Shown here: piece by piece, positions 1-11,749 of the stretch
Layout of the letters: every line of letters starts with the position of its first letter
Numbering within the stretch: the stretch's first letter is position 1
NCBI GenBank assembly: GCA_018466975.1
Contig: CM031554.1
Coordinates: forward strand, 1,550,001 to 1,614,000
DNA length: 64,000 nt
Source of the DNA: Sparassis latifolia
Taxonomy: Eukaryota; Basidiomycota; Agaricomycetes; Polyporales; Sparassidaceae
Direction of reading: 5' to 3'
Program-made: the position numbers and the translations under genes
Notes under the pieces: generated by a model
What the model was told of the DNA's origin: nothing
Database searches by the model: none
The model's input: only the letters and a program-made list of their open reading frames with translations

Positions 1-1040
1 CTGATTTACAGTTTCTCTCCGGCGCATGGTCGCCCGGTTCGTCTTGCTCGAATGTGTCGCCCGCATAGTCCCTGCGGTGTGCATTCTCGGTGCTTGCTTC
101 GAGTCACGTCGAGGAGTAGGCTGCAAGTTTTCCGTCCGCTTAACCTCTAGCGGGCAGTAATTCGGTCATTACTAACATCATCGGATAACTACGCGGAACC
201 CAGAAGTCGAGTGAATTCAAGGATGGAAGGCTCCGGGTGGGCTGGCATGATGCCGGCACTCTATCTGGGCGTTCTGAAGTATTACTAGCATACTTGCCTT
301 AAGTAGCATCTCTCCTGCCCCTTTTGGCATCGCACGCTGAGCACTTCCGAGTCGTCATCGTCGTCGTTCCACTATCGATCTCCTTCGTCGCATCGGGTTA
401 TCTATGCATACCACCCGTTCTCATACCGGCAATAACCTTACCAACACTCACGTGTTCTGCTGACCGCGCCCCACCTTGTCTCTTACCGCTGGCGCTCTTT
501 GACCCAAAGTCTGGCTTCGTCGTGGTGCTGTAGAAGCACCAGGATCTCTCCGTGCGCCCGTCTCATCGCACGTCTCCTGTCATGCAATAGACTCCGCGTC
601 TTAACCTCAGCTCAGACCCCGCCTCACTTGGCTCACCGACAGACAGGCCTTCCTCCGCGCCACCGCTGACCCCGTATCGTATAGCGCGTGGTCGATAATT
701 AGATCTGGATGCTCGATCTGCAAGACGGAGGAGTGCGATACTGCAGCACATGCTCAACCAGTCTCTAGATTTCGAACAGGTCGGGATTCGATATGTATGA
801 TCCTCGCTGCTCTAAAGGTCGCGAGTTTGGTGTCGAGGTTGCTATTGGTGATGAACTTGGTGTCGAGGCGCCGACAAGCTATGAGTGAAGGCCGAGCACT
901 GAGAATCTCGCCCTACACAGCTTTCGCAATGTTGGCTCTCAGCAAAGGGAGAAGGCCTGGTGCTCGGCTGATTAGGCCCAACCGGCTAGTGCGAACGAGT
1001 CAAGGTGAGCCATAGATCCAGCGCCGATGCGCCGGGTGCA
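1..1040. other. Intergenic, no gene recognised
   Basis: Open frames here are short (under about 75 codons), lack recognisable motifs and show no convincing splice-joined exons. The stretch probably contains the upstream region of the acetyltransferase gene that follows. Confidence 0.5.
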
Positions 1041-1046
1041 TATAAA
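1041..1046 (+). promoter_or_regulatory. TATA box of the GNAT gene
   Basis: A TATAAA hexamer lies 67 nt before the chosen ATG at 1108. This spacing suits a fungal core promoter with a short 5' leader. The placement is an inference from sequence only. Confidence 0.5.
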
Positions 1047-1107
1047 CCCATCCTCATATCGATTCCTCCCAAGCAGAGCTCAATTCGCCCACCGACATCG
1101 CACCTTC

Positions 1108-1869
1108 ATGTCATTCGTGAACCTCTACAAGCCCCCTTCACCTGCCCCAGCGGTGCTCCCCGAATCCGAATTGTACGGCCCGGAGCCATACGACATCAAC
1201 TTCGCGTTCCCGCTGCAACCCCCCACGCTCGAATGCGCACGCGTGCGCCTGGAGCCTTTCGTGCCCGCAGAGCACGCGCGCGCGTACTGGGACGCGCTCA
1301 GGGCGCAGGGTACAGCGCCCTTCCGGTTCTACCCCTTCTACCAGCGCACCCTCCCTGAGTTCCTCTCCTTCCTCGAGCATGCCTTCCGGCGCGCCCCCAC
1401 GCAGCTCATGCTCGCCATCATCGACAAGACCCCCCAGCCCACACTGGCGGGGGTGCTCGCACTCGTGAACACGCACGTGGAGAACCGCACGACGGAGATC
1501 GGGCACGTCCTCGTGTTCCCCGCCTTCCGCCACACGCACGTCGCGAAGACGGCGGTGGGGCTCCTGCTGCGGTACTGCCTGCAGCGCCCGGGGGCGGACC
1601 CGCCCGGCCTAGGGATGCGCCGCGTGGCGTGGTGCGCGCACCCGCGGAATGCGCCGTCGATTGGCCTCGCGGAACGCATGGGCATGCAGCGCGAAGGGCA
1701 CCTTCGGTGGCTGTGGGTCCTCCCTGAGGCGTTGGCGGCGGAGGGCAGGGAGCCTGCTGAGGAGGATCCGGTGAGGGGCTATGGGCGGGATACGGTCTTG
1801 CTGTCGCTGTGTTGGGATGAGTGGGAGGGCAGAGGGCGCGACGCGGTGGAGGCGATCATTGGGGACTAG
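1108..1869 (+). CDS. GNAT-family N-acetyltransferase (RimJ/RimL-like)
   Basis: Single-exon gene of 253 codons. The protein has the layout of the Acetyltransf_3 (RimJ/RimL-like) branch of GNAT enzymes, which transfer acetyl from acetyl-CoA to an amine. Near residue 62 a short segment, LECARVRLEPF, resembles the first GNAT strand. The middle part (EIGHVLVFPAFRHTHVAKTA) resembles the GNAT core strand followed by the acetyl-CoA-binding loop and helix. The final core part (NAPSIGLAERMGMQREGHLR) is the usual 'N-x-x-S-x-x-x-x-E-R-x-G-F/M-x-x-E-G' signature. The ATG at 1108 was preferred over an in-frame ATG at 1027 because the TATA box lies between them. The substrate cannot be read from the sequence. 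GC is high, about 65%, unlike the flanking DNA. Confidence 0.8.
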   Translation: MSFVNLYKPPSPAPAVLPESELYGPEPYDINFAFPLQPPTLECARVRLEPFVPAEHARAYWDALRAQGTAPFRFYPFYQRTLPEFLSFLEHAFRRAPTQLMLAIIDKTPQPTLAGVLALVNTHVENRTTEIGHVLVFPAFRHTHVAKTAVGLLLRYCLQRPGADPPGLGMRRVAWCAHPRNAPSIGLAERMGMQREGHLRWLWVLPEALAAEGREPAEEDPVRGYGRDTVLLSLCWDEWEGRGRDAVEAIIGD

Positions 1870-2232
1870 TGCGGTGCCTTTGAGAGCGTACGAGGGAGTA
1901 TAATGTGAATTAATAGCTATGGTGAACAGAACACTGTCACAATTTACTCGATGAGATCTGCTGCATATAACCCGTCAGTGATCCCTAACTTTGGTTGGGT
2001 ATACATGGGCCGAAGACACACCTTCTTAGAGGTCACACTCACGGTAATCGCCCAACATTGAGTCGCCGAATAATGTCTTCACTTTCTCGATTGTACTTTC
2101 CTCGTTCTGTCAGGGTCAAGCACGCGTCACGCCTTCCTGTTCTATGTAGAGCTCGTCTGTATTCCCAGAACGGAGAGAGGGACCACTTTGCAGGGGATCA
2201 GCACACGGTCCACGGGAGCACCCTTATAACCG

Positions 2233-2702
2233 ATGGGCAAGAGAAAGGATGCGAGAAAAGCCGTTAAGCCAGGAAAAGAGCAAACATTTGCTGAAGGCGC
2301 TGTCCTCTCTGCGAGCGCGGGTGGCCGAGATAGGAGAACGAAGGGAGGAGGAGGTACGCACATAACCCCTTTTCACAGTCTCGCCCGTAGTTGATTCTGC
2401 GTTGCGTGGGAAGGACACCGAAGTTTGTTTTGACCTTGATGCCACTCAACGTCTGTGGAACATCTGCAACAACATAGGTTCAGAAGTGCGGGTTCGAGGA
2501 TTCGTGTTGGTCCCATATGCAGAGCGAGATGGAGAGGAGGCCCGACTTCGACTGGGCAAAATACGTGTATGAGGAGAGTGGTAAGGACCTCCCACTGGGG
2601 GAGTTACGCTACATTCTTGGCAAGCCAAAACACCTCGCTGAGCGTTCTGACATGGATAGGGTACCTGTACTCGTAAGGTGGGCCAACAGCTGGTCACGGT
2701 AG
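2233..2702 (+). CDS. Unrecognised candidate gene, possibly fragmentary
   Basis: A possible first exon starts at 2233 (MGKRKDARKAV..., lysine/arginine-rich) and reaches a GTACGC donor at 2354. Downstream, 2400-2570 reads as protein-like sequence (ending near WNICNNIGSEVRVRGFVLVP). A second frame, 2517-2702, also looks coding (DFDWAKYVYEESGKDLPLGE) and ends at a stop. The two frames overlap, so either a short intron or a frameshift separates them. No family was recognised. Codon use looks coding-like, but the model is weak and this may be a gene relic. Confidence 0.25.
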
Positions 2703-3204
2703 AGGAGTACATATCCAGGGATTCTTGCATGGCAGCGCGCCATATATACTGTAGCATCCGAACCCACCGCTCCGTCGGGTCGACAGTCTGATCATGAGTA
2801 ACTGCATAAATGGTTCTCTGTCATCAGCACGCGGACCGAATTAGCAGGTCGAGGAAAGAAGAGAGTGAATGCGGTAACCAGTCGACCTGGCTGCTGCAAC
2901 GTTCCGGAGTTATATTCCACACGATGAGATGTAGTCTGCACTGGTGGGTTCATGTCCACACTTTTGAGCGCACCGGTCCATCAACTCGTTTCACCGTACG
3001 CGAATTTTCCGTGGCCTTCGTATGTCTTCGAGTCAGCCCACCTGGCGGGAGGAGTGAGTGGTCCACATTCAGAATTAAAATAAATTTGGATTACAACCTC
3101 ACCGATTTGTATGAGATTCGAAGAACAGTAGACAGATTTCTCGACAGATTTCTCAAATTGGTAGGTGGTTGTCAATACCAACACCTCTATACCTCCGAAG
3201 CCGG

Positions 3205-4885
3205 TCAAAAATTCTTCTTGAATTCGAACGTAGATCGAAACCACTCATGTTCGGCTAGAACAGCAGCACTTGGCCTGTCCTCCGGATCCATCGCCAATGC
3301 CGACATCATGAATGACTTGAACAGCTCTACCTCTTCAGGATACCATCGCTTGCTATAAATGCTGTCCAATTTCTGCACCAGGGTCGGCACCCCCGGGTAG
3401 TCGAGACTCGGCATGAAAGTTCCTGCAAGAGGGTTGCTTAATCCGGAGACAGAATAAGCAGGTTTGATCTACCGTCTGGGTCGAAGTAATGCCTGGAGTA
3501 TTTTCCACGAACGATCAGATCGGGAGGTATCGGTCCAAGGCGGAGTATCATGACGGTGAGTTGTTGGAAGGGCCGAGCTTCATGATCATTCAAAACTACC
3601 GGGAGGAGAGGATCCCCTGTGATCATTTCGTGAACCTGGGACAAAAGAGAGTAAGGCATCAAGAGCGAGTAGTATGTAATAAATAGACCAAGCTCACAAG
3701 ACATCCTACGTTCCAAATATCAATCTTTGAGTCCCATCCAGCACCGAGAAACACCTCCGGGGCTCGGAGAGCCGAAGGCTGTACCATGTCGGTGAAATGT
3801 TCCTCAACCTTGTCTGCCCAGCAAGCTGTATGTATCGGAAATCAGACGAGTGAATCAAGAGCACGAACAGTCTCGTATACTAACCGACACCCAGGTCAGC
3901 GATCTTCACCTTAAGCTTCGCCAGGCGCTGGACATCTTCAAACCGTACAGGGATTGGCTGCGATTTAACGCAGTTGAGAAACCTTCCATCCGCATTGGTT
4001 ACTGGTGGATAGACGACGGGGGGAATGTCATCCATGGCCTCCTTGACAAAAGCTTCTGGATCCTCCAGCTCAATCAAGAAGTTATCGGGTTTCAAATCTG
4101 TCCAACTGTAAATTTAGCTAAAAAGCCCACAATATCCAGAAAAGAGGCATACATACCGGTATGAATGATGTTGCTCTTATGAAGATAATCCAAACCCAAG
4201 AGCACTTGTTGGATTATGTCCTTCACAACTACAGGGTGGAGACGACCTCCCTCGTAATACTCCGACAGCCATTGCACGGACTCTCCAAGAAGTTCCGTGA
4301 CGATACACAAGTGCGACCCATGCGGGCCAATGAGGTGGAAGCTGTCGATTAATCGAACTATACGAGAAAATCCTGGATGTTCCGAGTGAGTCCGCGAAAG
4401 ATGCTGCAGAAACGCCAGCTCATGTAGATGTCTTGTATCGGTTGCTTCTCCTGCACCCACGAATCAGGACCGTGCGAAGGAACAAGACACAGTTAATTAC
4501 CCGTCAGTATTTTTATAGCTACATGTCGCTTCGATCTAGGCGCAAAGCTTCAGGTTGATATCACTCGGAGCGGGAGAGAGACAGGAACGTACTGAGTATC
4601 TTCCGCAAGCCACACAGTAGAGTATTGACCCCACCCCAGCTTCCGCTTTATCACGAAACGTTCATTTAGAGTATCCCCGAGGTTGGTAGGATGATAGCCT
4701 CCCGACACGTGGTGCAATAACGATTCCTCGTCAGGAGGGCCTTGCAAAGCCTGAGGATTCGACGTAAGGCTAGAGGACGACATTCTGCGGAGGCAAAGAC
4801 CAATCCCGAAAGCAGCAAAACGATTGTTCACCAAAGGTGGCAGGGAACGATACCGCAGGAAAGCGAAATGCAGGAACCGGTGCAT
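3205..4885 (-). CDS. SRPK-like serine/threonine protein kinase
   Basis: Seven exons on the minus strand: 4885-4593, 4535-4501, 4450-4157, 4097-3885, 3825-3698, 3635-3473 and 3422-3205. All junctions are GT-AG and in phase, giving 447 codons. A second in-frame ATG at 4783 (MSSSSLTSN) is an alternative start giving 413 codons. Kinase motifs occur in order: glycine-rich loop KLGWGQYSTVWLAED, the ATP lysine in HVAIKIL, the catalytic loop HTDLKPDN split by an intron, the metal-binding DLG in IADLGVACW (SRPKs usually have DLGNACW), and APE in ALRAPEVFLG. SRPKs phosphorylate arginine/serine-rich proteins such as splicing factors. Basidiomycetes carry many diverged SRPK-like kinases, so the target here is unknown. 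All catalytic residues appear to be present. Confidence 0.88.
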
Positions 4886-5092
4886 TTATGCGATGGTCGC
4901 GTCAGCGCTTTAGTCGTGGCACAATTCAGGTTTTTGTGATAACGGCAAGCTGCCACTGGAACTCCTGTGCGAGTCGCGTGTCGCGTGACTGCTACCTCAA
5001 TACAGCGCTGCCGCCTGTGGCTCACGTACCCGCAACCATAGCCCCTTTATTTACCTCCTCTCGTTCTCGGTTGTTTACTATCACAGCTTCAC

Positions 5093-8000
5093 ATGGCACC
5101 CCCCAAACGCGTCGTCTCCCCCTCATCGCCTTCAGGACCATCAGCGAAGAAGGTTCGTGCCCTCCCAAGTGGCGCTGAATTTGAGACGCAACCACCGGAT
5201 GATCAGGGGTTATCCTCGGTGGACGGAGAAGCAGTAGGCGAACCTGCTACCATTGGTATGTCGATGGTGGAAGAACCGATATCAAGTTCCAGTTCTGATG
5301 TTTCCGGCGGCCTCTGTAGAAGACATTGTTGTCGGTGGAAGCACTCACCTGGCTGCGCCATTGGCGGGCGGGTGTGCGTTGGAAGAGTCTCCTCAGGCTG
5401 GGCTGGCGGAACTGGAGTATGTGGATGATCCTTTCTCCGACGAGCAACATGCGGCTTGGGATGCAAGGGTAATGTTGGCCGTCCGCAAGGAGGGTATCTC
5501 TCCACAGGTCTTCCCTCTTACTGTTGCTGTTGCTCTACTGCAAATTATTCTTCGCGACATCAAGACATCTGTCAAACCTGCGCTACTGGATCGTGACGAG
5601 ATCAAGATCTTTGAGCTTCTACTACAACATCGAGACATGCTGCTCCCCGCGTTAGAGCAAGCCCTTCGAATAGGACGGTTTGCTGCTGTACGTCGTATGG
5701 GTAAGTGTGTTTTGTTGCGGATGCTATTGTTAAATACATTGACATATGTACTGCTGTAAGCGCTACTCCGCGAGGATGCGACATCTTCGTCATCTGAGGG
5801 GGCCGAGGCTAATTTCATTCATGGTAAGTTCTCGGTGTAATTTCAACTATGCGGTACTGATCGCACAATGGATCGCCTGTTAAAGCACCACCATCGGACC
5901 CAGTAGAGCCTCTACAGCGGCAGGCTCAAACTCCGATGTCTTTCGCGGACATGAAGAGTGCTATTCTCGACTTTGAAGAGAAAATACGTCCTGAACTGAA
6001 ACGATACGTTATGGGCAACCACCCTACATTCAATCCTCCATCTTCAGCAGTGAACGACAGCACCCTTTTCATAGATGGTATGGGAGGTATGTCTGAGAAG
6101 GACCCTGCCGTGCGAGAACGAGTCGAAAAACTCTTCTCTGGCGAAATGGATGCTGATCAAAATCTTCGGTATGTCCATATTTTACGACTTCTGTTCTGCA
6201 CTTCGCTGACATCGTCCCAGTGTCTTGTTCAATGCTCCTGGTACAGGAAAGACTACGCTGCTTGTCGAAGGCTTGTGTCGCTACTGGGGTCTATATGTGG
6301 TGTCATGCGATGACAAAAAGGATCCCTTGGGATCCAAAGACGCCGATACTGCATGGAACGTTCTTCAAATGGATCCTGGATTCACTGCTAAGGTACCCCT
6401 CACACCGACCAAGAACCACGCAGTAGCAAATAATGTCAAGATCGCTGCGCGAACATTCCGTTTGGTTTTGCTCGCACGCTTGAGCATCTTCGATTTCTTC
6501 CTCCGTTGCGCTCCACCACATGTCGACGAGGCGGACTTACGACGCCGGTGGCTGTACCTTCAACTTCGACCTTCTGGCCTATTCCGAAAAATGGACATCT
6601 TTGATGAATTATTCCAAGCGATACATACAGTTCAAGATGACAATGCGGTGGCACGTAGAATCTACGAGTTAGAGAAGGCCATTCGCGATGATGTCCATGT
6701 CAACGTCGGTTCTCTCTTCTTTGTACTTGACCAAGCGGAGGTCGCATCAGAGAGGGGAACAGAGGCTTTCTGGTCATCAACGTCTGGCGGGGGGCATGGA
6801 AGTGTGCTGGGCGAGATGTACAATGCTTGGTCCGAATTCTCTATGGCTATGATTATCTCTGGGACTGTTCTTCCACTAGAGCTCCTCACGAACTCAGTAC
6901 ATCCACGACGGGAAAGGAAATAATGTAGCCAAAGCTTTTCTCAGATACCGGATTTTTCGATAACGAGGACTGTATGCGAAGTTACATCACCGACCGAGTT
7001 TGGCCGAAGCGCGAATTGACTAATATTGAACACTGGATTTAAGGGACTAAATTTTATACAGTTCTTTCTGAACAACCCCATGTAGCGTTTTTTAGACACC
7101 GTTGGACCGCTGGATACACATTACTCCTGCAAAGGATGGGCGTCGCATCCGCGAACAAGATGTTAGACGCCTACATCAAAGTCCTCACGGATGGTTTTGA
7201 GGCGACGGATGGGAAGGCCTTCTCGGAAGACGAGCCTGACACCGACATGACCAAAGTTACCGTCTTTTCGAAGATCGATTTCTCCTCGCTGAGGGATCCG
7301 CGGAACGCCAGACTCGAGGGGCTAGTCTTCCGAGCCGTGACTTATGAACGTGGTCGTGCGGAACCGGTCGCACATGTTCTTTGCTGAGTTCGTTGATGCT
7401 GTCACCCTTGGCTTTGCCACTCGCGTGACGACAGAAGAGGGTCTTGTCGATTTCTCAGACCAAACCGAGTCGGTCAAACAATTACCCCAGCGCATCGACG
7501 AGCCTCTTGTTGTGACGGCTGCACTGCATTACTTCCTATCTCATCCCGTCCGTTCGATGCGAGACTTCATCGCAAGGCCCATACAAGGTGTTGAAGAAGC
7601 ATCTACTCTCGAGTTCGCTGTGGAGAACATCGTGACGATCGCACTGGCTCGTGTTTTCAAGGATGGCGCTGCGTCGTTGTCTGACGCCTTCACTCTGAAT
7701 AAGAGCGACGGACAGGCTTGGCTATCGGAACCAGTGCATCTTGTTTCTATCATATAGGACGAACCACTGACGGCACTTTCCTCTTCGAAGACCCTGGTTT
7801 CGGTCGGCGTGCGGTCTCGTTACTAGGCTACGAAGCCTCCAGCCCTGAGGCAGTCCATGACTGGTTGAGATGCGCGAAGAACATCTTCTGCTTTCCGGAT
7901 GCGAAGATGGGTGCTCATATCATGTTTCTCGTGAGATGTGGTGTTCAACTCGTTTGGGTGTTGGTCCAAGTGAAGTGTCTCACAGTTGAAGCACTTACCA

Positions 8001-8357
8001 CCAGGGAGACAAATTTCCGCAGTGTCGATCCCGGCAAGTCCTATCGTGCAAGGGTAGGATTTATATATACTCGATGTATTTGCTAATGCTAACGCGATTG
8101 GCATGTGCCTTTCGCAGGACGGACGACCATACTCTCTTGAGTCTCGACAGGGTCTTACCGAAAAGACTCGAAAACTTATGAACGTCCCCAGTACTCCAGT
8201 GGTGCGATTAGTGGTGTCGTTTCCTGCTGAGCCGCACGTGGACATTCCAGAGGAAGCAGGGTCAGCAGAAAAAATTGTTGCGATGTTCGATAGGTTGGTG
8301 GAAGATGCAGAGTTCAGTGAGACTTTGGCGATCTTAAGCGCGTGCATGCCGAAGTAA
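5093..8357 (+). pseudogene. Crinkler-type NTPase-REase protein gene, decayed
   Basis: A multi-exon gene that would encode a protein of about 900-1000 residues. The N-terminus is rich in Lys/Arg and Pro/Ser (MAPPKRVVSPSS). A P-loop NTPase follows, with Walker A NAPGTGKTTLL near 6235 and a Walker B-like SLFFVLDQAEVA near 6710. The middle helical part matches the family (RHRWTAGYTLLLQ; IDEPLVVTAAL). The C-terminal part has the REase-like pattern FCFPDAKMG...FLVR...LVQVK, then VVRLVVSFPAEP before the stop. This architecture is that of the CR-NTPase/REase (Crinkler-like) family, which is greatly expanded in mushroom fungi. I see an in-frame TAA at 7040-7042, a +1 frameshift near 7345 and a -1 frameshift near 7712. 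Introns around 6180-6220 and 8050-8118 still look normal. These breaks suggest a pseudogene, though sequencing errors are possible. Confidence 0.72.
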
Positions 8358-10073
8358 CAGCTGGCGTTACTATGTCCTCTATTCTGCATCCTACGCGGTG
8401 GTTTCTAGGTGTCTCCTGCGCCGTACAAGTAAAGTCATGTCTCGTGATGAGCCCGGGCTGCAGCAACCGATGTGCCAGATATCGCTTTGCATGCCCTCGC
8501 TCCCCGCACTGCGTTGCCCAAACATGCCTCTGTACATGCATACCCATCTCGGACGGGCCGTATTCTCTTTTGTCGTGAGTATAGTTGCAACACACGGTGC
8601 GCTCTACCTACCGCGTTGCTGTTCTCATCTCATGCCTGTTGCTATTCAGGAAACCGATCCCAATTGCTGGTTGTCTCGCGCTCTCGCGCGTCGTCCCGTT
8701 ACCCCGACTGCGCGCGGCGAGTGAGCGCTACCTGTTCAGCTCGACATTCGTCGCTTTCCTAGCTGGCGGAACGCGGTTTTGCAGGAAAGCAAATGACGAG
8801 TAAGTCTCTGCCGGCCCGAGCCTTTTCGCCGTTGATTCATTCATGTAGGGATGTGTTTCAAACCAGCTCTGAGGTGCAGGCGTATTTGCACGCGATATCG
8901 CAACTCGGACCAAAATTTTCCGTGCCACCCAGACGTCCCCAGACCGCATCAAGTTGATTCGGGTGACACATGGGCCCGGCATACCGCTCTTCCCTGGTCC
9001 AAGGACTACCTGCCACCGATGCAGCTTTGTAACGCAAGTACTGATCACTGCAGGATGGGAGTTGATTTCGTCTGCAAGGTTCATATTCTTGCGGGAGCGT
9101 GTACGAAGTATCCTCTGCGCGACTGAACGGGTCACTCACACCGGTCCTGCAATAGACAAGTCCGGGATCTGACGATGACTGGTGAGTCGGTGGTTCACAA
9201 CGCTGAGCTTCAGTTGGGATTGCGTCGAGAATGGTGTGATCGAACGTGAGTGATAAATGCATGAAGGTTTGAACTCGGTGACCAGTCTGATATATATATC
9301 TGGTTCCTAAATCATTTTTTCTCCATGCTTGGGGTCCTCAGCCAATCGCCTCGACCATCGGCTCGCTTCTCGCGACAATTTTGCCGCTGTCACCGTGGCA
9401 GTCGCGATCAATACCAGCGCCGCTGCACGTCTGCGTCAGTACTCACCCAGTTCGAATAGTCGGAACTTGACCATGATGATTGGCATGCCTAGATCGGTGT
9501 GCTGCTGGGTAGAAAGGAGGTCCAAGATATGTATCGTACCGGATTCCCAGCCAACTTCTCTCGTTTGGTACTCCCGGCGCATGCAGTACGACTCTTAATT
9601 TCCGTCGCATCCCTGGAGGTCCGATTCGGACGCGTAGCGGGGGTGCAAGGCGCATAGTTTAGCACCGACGGCTCTGCTTTGGTTGCGACTCGAGCGGAGT
9701 TACCAGCTGACGCCATGGAATGATTCGACGCCGATCAGATGCCAGGAGTGTGGACATATCCGGCGGAGACTGGCAGCGGTGAGCATGAGGAGCACTTGCG
9801 CTTCGGCGAGAGTATCACCAGGACTGTCGGACAACCATGGCTGAATGCGCTGTTCGCTGCTCCCAAGTTGCTCGTATTTCCTCCGACGGAGGTGGCGCGT
9901 GTCCGATCCGAACATTATGGCGCCCGCATCGAACGGAGAATGGATGTCCGGTGAAGCCGAGGATGGTGGCGCACAGCGATCATGCGGGGGAGTCGTCCGA
10001 AAAAGGGAAAGAAGACATCCTAAAAAGGCGCAGTGGATCGTCAGCTCTCCAACCTTGTCGTCCGCGATGGATC
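8358..10073. other. Intergenic with unrecognised coding-like scraps
   Basis: Several short frames look partly protein-like: + strand 8642-8803 (RKPIPIAGCLALSR...) ending at a GTAAGT donor; + strand 8850-8955 (SSEVQAYLHAISQLGPKF); and - strand 9716-9489. None can be joined into a convincing gene or assigned to a family. The stretch may hold gene relics and the upstream region of the membrane-protein gene. Confidence 0.3.
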
Positions 10074-10079
10074 TATAAA
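10074..10079 (+). promoter_or_regulatory. TATA box of the membrane-protein gene
   Basis: TATAAA lies 56 nt upstream of the ATG at 10130, a typical distance for a fungal core promoter. Confidence 0.5.
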
Positions 10080-10129
10080 GTCGCGCTCTGCGTTCGTCCT
10101 CCGCGGTCGCACCCCGCACTGCTCTCGCC

Positions 10130-10843
10130 ATGTCTGCTCCGCTCAAAGTCGCGCGGCTCGTCTCGCTCGCGCTCGCCACCGCGTTCGGCATCATAGGCAT
10201 GAGCGTCGGCATCGACGCCCTCGTCCAGTCCAACCGGCAGAAGAACAAGGTCCACCAGAGCGCACCTGCCGGCGTATCCGTGTCCATCCACACCTCCGAC
10301 GTCTTCGACTCGGGCGTCGTCAACACCGTCGTCTGCGCCCTCCTCGCCGTCGTCTCCTTCTCCGCCCTCGTTACCACCCTCGTCTCCGCCTCTGCGCGCC
10401 GCACGTCCCGCATCTTCGCGCACATCCTCCTCTTCCTCTCCGTCTGGCTCTTCGCCACCCTCGTGCCCTTCACCGACTTCGTCGCGAACCGCCAGGCCAA
10501 TGTCTCCGCGACGCTCGACGGCATCGCCCTGCCCCAGAGCGTCATCCAGGCCGTCCAGGCGCAGAGCGGCGTCACGGGCATCTACCACGAGATTTCATAC
10601 CGTGAGTGGCCTCTCCCTCTTGCAGGTACTGAGCTGACCGTCTCCGCTACAGTCCGCCTCGCGGCGGTATTCCCGTGGATCGAGTTCCTTTTCGGCGGGC
10701 TATCCGCGGTCTTGTCGTACACCACGGAGCGCAGTGCCGACTCTGCGCGTTACCCGCTCGTGGCCGGCGGCAGGGCGGGTTCCATCAGGGACGTAGATGA
10801 CAAGCGGAAGGAGGGGGAGAAAGTGGGCGTCCAGCAGGTATAA
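10130..10843 (+). CDS. Four-helix integral membrane protein, unknown function
   Basis: The frame is open for 237 codons. A 51-nt GTGAGT...CTACAG intron probably lies at 10602-10652. Its length is a multiple of three, so either version stays in frame; splicing gives about 220 residues. Four hydrophobic segments are visible: residues 8-30 (LVSLALATAFGIIGMSVGI), about 62-84 (VVNTVVCALLAVVSFSALV), about 96-115 (IFAHILLFLSVWLFATLV) and one after the intron (AAVFPWIEFLFGGLSAVLSY). The tail is short, charged and cytosolic-looking. The layout resembles small MARVEL-like four-pass proteins, but no specific family was recognised. Coding GC is high. Confidence 0.65.
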   Translation: MSAPLKVARLVSLALATAFGIIGMSVGIDALVQSNRQKNKVHQSAPAGVSVSIHTSDVFDSGVVNTVVCALLAVVSFSALVTTLVSASARRTSRIFAHILLFLSVWLFATLVPFTDFVANRQANVSATLDGIALPQSVIQAVQAQSGVTGIYHEISYREWPLPLAGTELTVSATVRLAAVFPWIEFLFGGLSAVLSYTTERSADSARYPLVAGGRAGSIRDVDDKRKEGEKVGVQQV

Positions 10844-11110
10844 TCGTTCGTGGACCGGGGCGCGCGGTCTCTCAATTCCCTTTTTTTTAATTCTTGACGT
10901 GAGGCAGATTGCAAGAGGGCTCCGAGGGCTTGCTGAGTCGTTTGGCCCGCCCAACGATTTGTGCGCGCCGAGCGGTGCGCAGATGGACATTTATTTTACG
11001 ATCAGGATTTGTTAATGTACCGCAGTGTCATGAGCGCAAGTGTTTCTGTCCCTGTCAGACTCGTCCGATCATCGCGGTCTGTATTATAAGGGATTTCGAG
11101 CGGTGTACAT

Positions 11111-11749
11111 GTGCAGGTGTCTGTTGCGCTAATAGAAACAAGGCTACTTAGAGAGCTAAAGGCGCGCCTCCGCACTTCCCAAGGCGATCAGCTCCTGTGG
11201 ATTTTACCTGGCGGCGGACGTCAGCAATGTAAGTATCGACCACCTGGCGCATCAATATCGAAAGTGTATAGTTCGAACATGGTCGACAACTTGAACTTGA
11301 TGTGCATTCAGCTCTCAAATAATGTCCTAACGGTGGCGAATTTGTGCAGCTACCCAGTGAGTCCTGCAGCATTGAATGATTCTCTAACTGGTTCCATCGA
11401 ACTTCCATGTCCCTCAGTCAGCGAACAGAGCCCGGAATGCTACATGCGCCTGGGCATCTTTTCCCAGCATCAGCAGGCGAAGGCTGGCGGGCAGAACCAT
11501 ATCTTTGACTCTCAGGCCAGACGAATTCGCAAAATTGATAATTTATTTCAAGGTCGAGCGTGGAACGAGATCTTCGCTGGATACCTCTATACCGTGGCGG
11601 CGCCCTTCGTTATCCCCAACATTGATGACGTCCCAGATATGACCTCCTTCGACCTTCCCAACGACGCGTTCTTCGCGTGGGACGACCCTCATGACGAAAA
11701 AAAGACACAAGACTTTATCACATACAATCGATCTCTCTGCCAAATTTGA
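11111..11749 (+). CDS. Unrecognised 212-codon ORF cut by a duplication edge
   Basis: The frame stays open for 212 codons in DNA of ordinary GC content. Its second half looks protein-like, with acidic and aromatic residues (PNIDDVPDMTSFDLPNDAFF; AWDDPHDEKK). A GTAAGT at 11229 could be an intron donor, so the true exons may differ. From about 11,700 the sequence belongs to the left end of the 8.2 kb duplication: the same bases recur near 19,788. The C-terminal tail is therefore probably not original, and the gene may have been truncated when the duplication formed. No family was recognised. Confidence 0.35.
   Translation: MQVSVALIETRLLRELKARLRTSQGDQLLWILPGGGRQQCKYRPPGASISKVYSSNMVDNLNLMCIQLSNNVLTVANLCSYPVSPAALNDSLTGSIELPCPSVSEQSPECYMRLGIFSQHQQAKAGGQNHIFDSQARRIRKIDNLFQGRAWNEIFAGYLYTVAAPFVIPNIDDVPDMTSFDLPNDAFFAWDDPHDEKKTQDFITYNRSLCQI

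Noticed and set aside
2480..2500. GGGTTCGAGGATTCG resembling a tRNA B-box
   Set aside because: No matching A-box or cloverleaf could be formed around it.
10073..10588. Long antisense ORFs over the membrane-protein gene
   Set aside because: They are shadow frames of a GC-rich exon; the plus strand has the hydrophobic helices, TATA box and intron.
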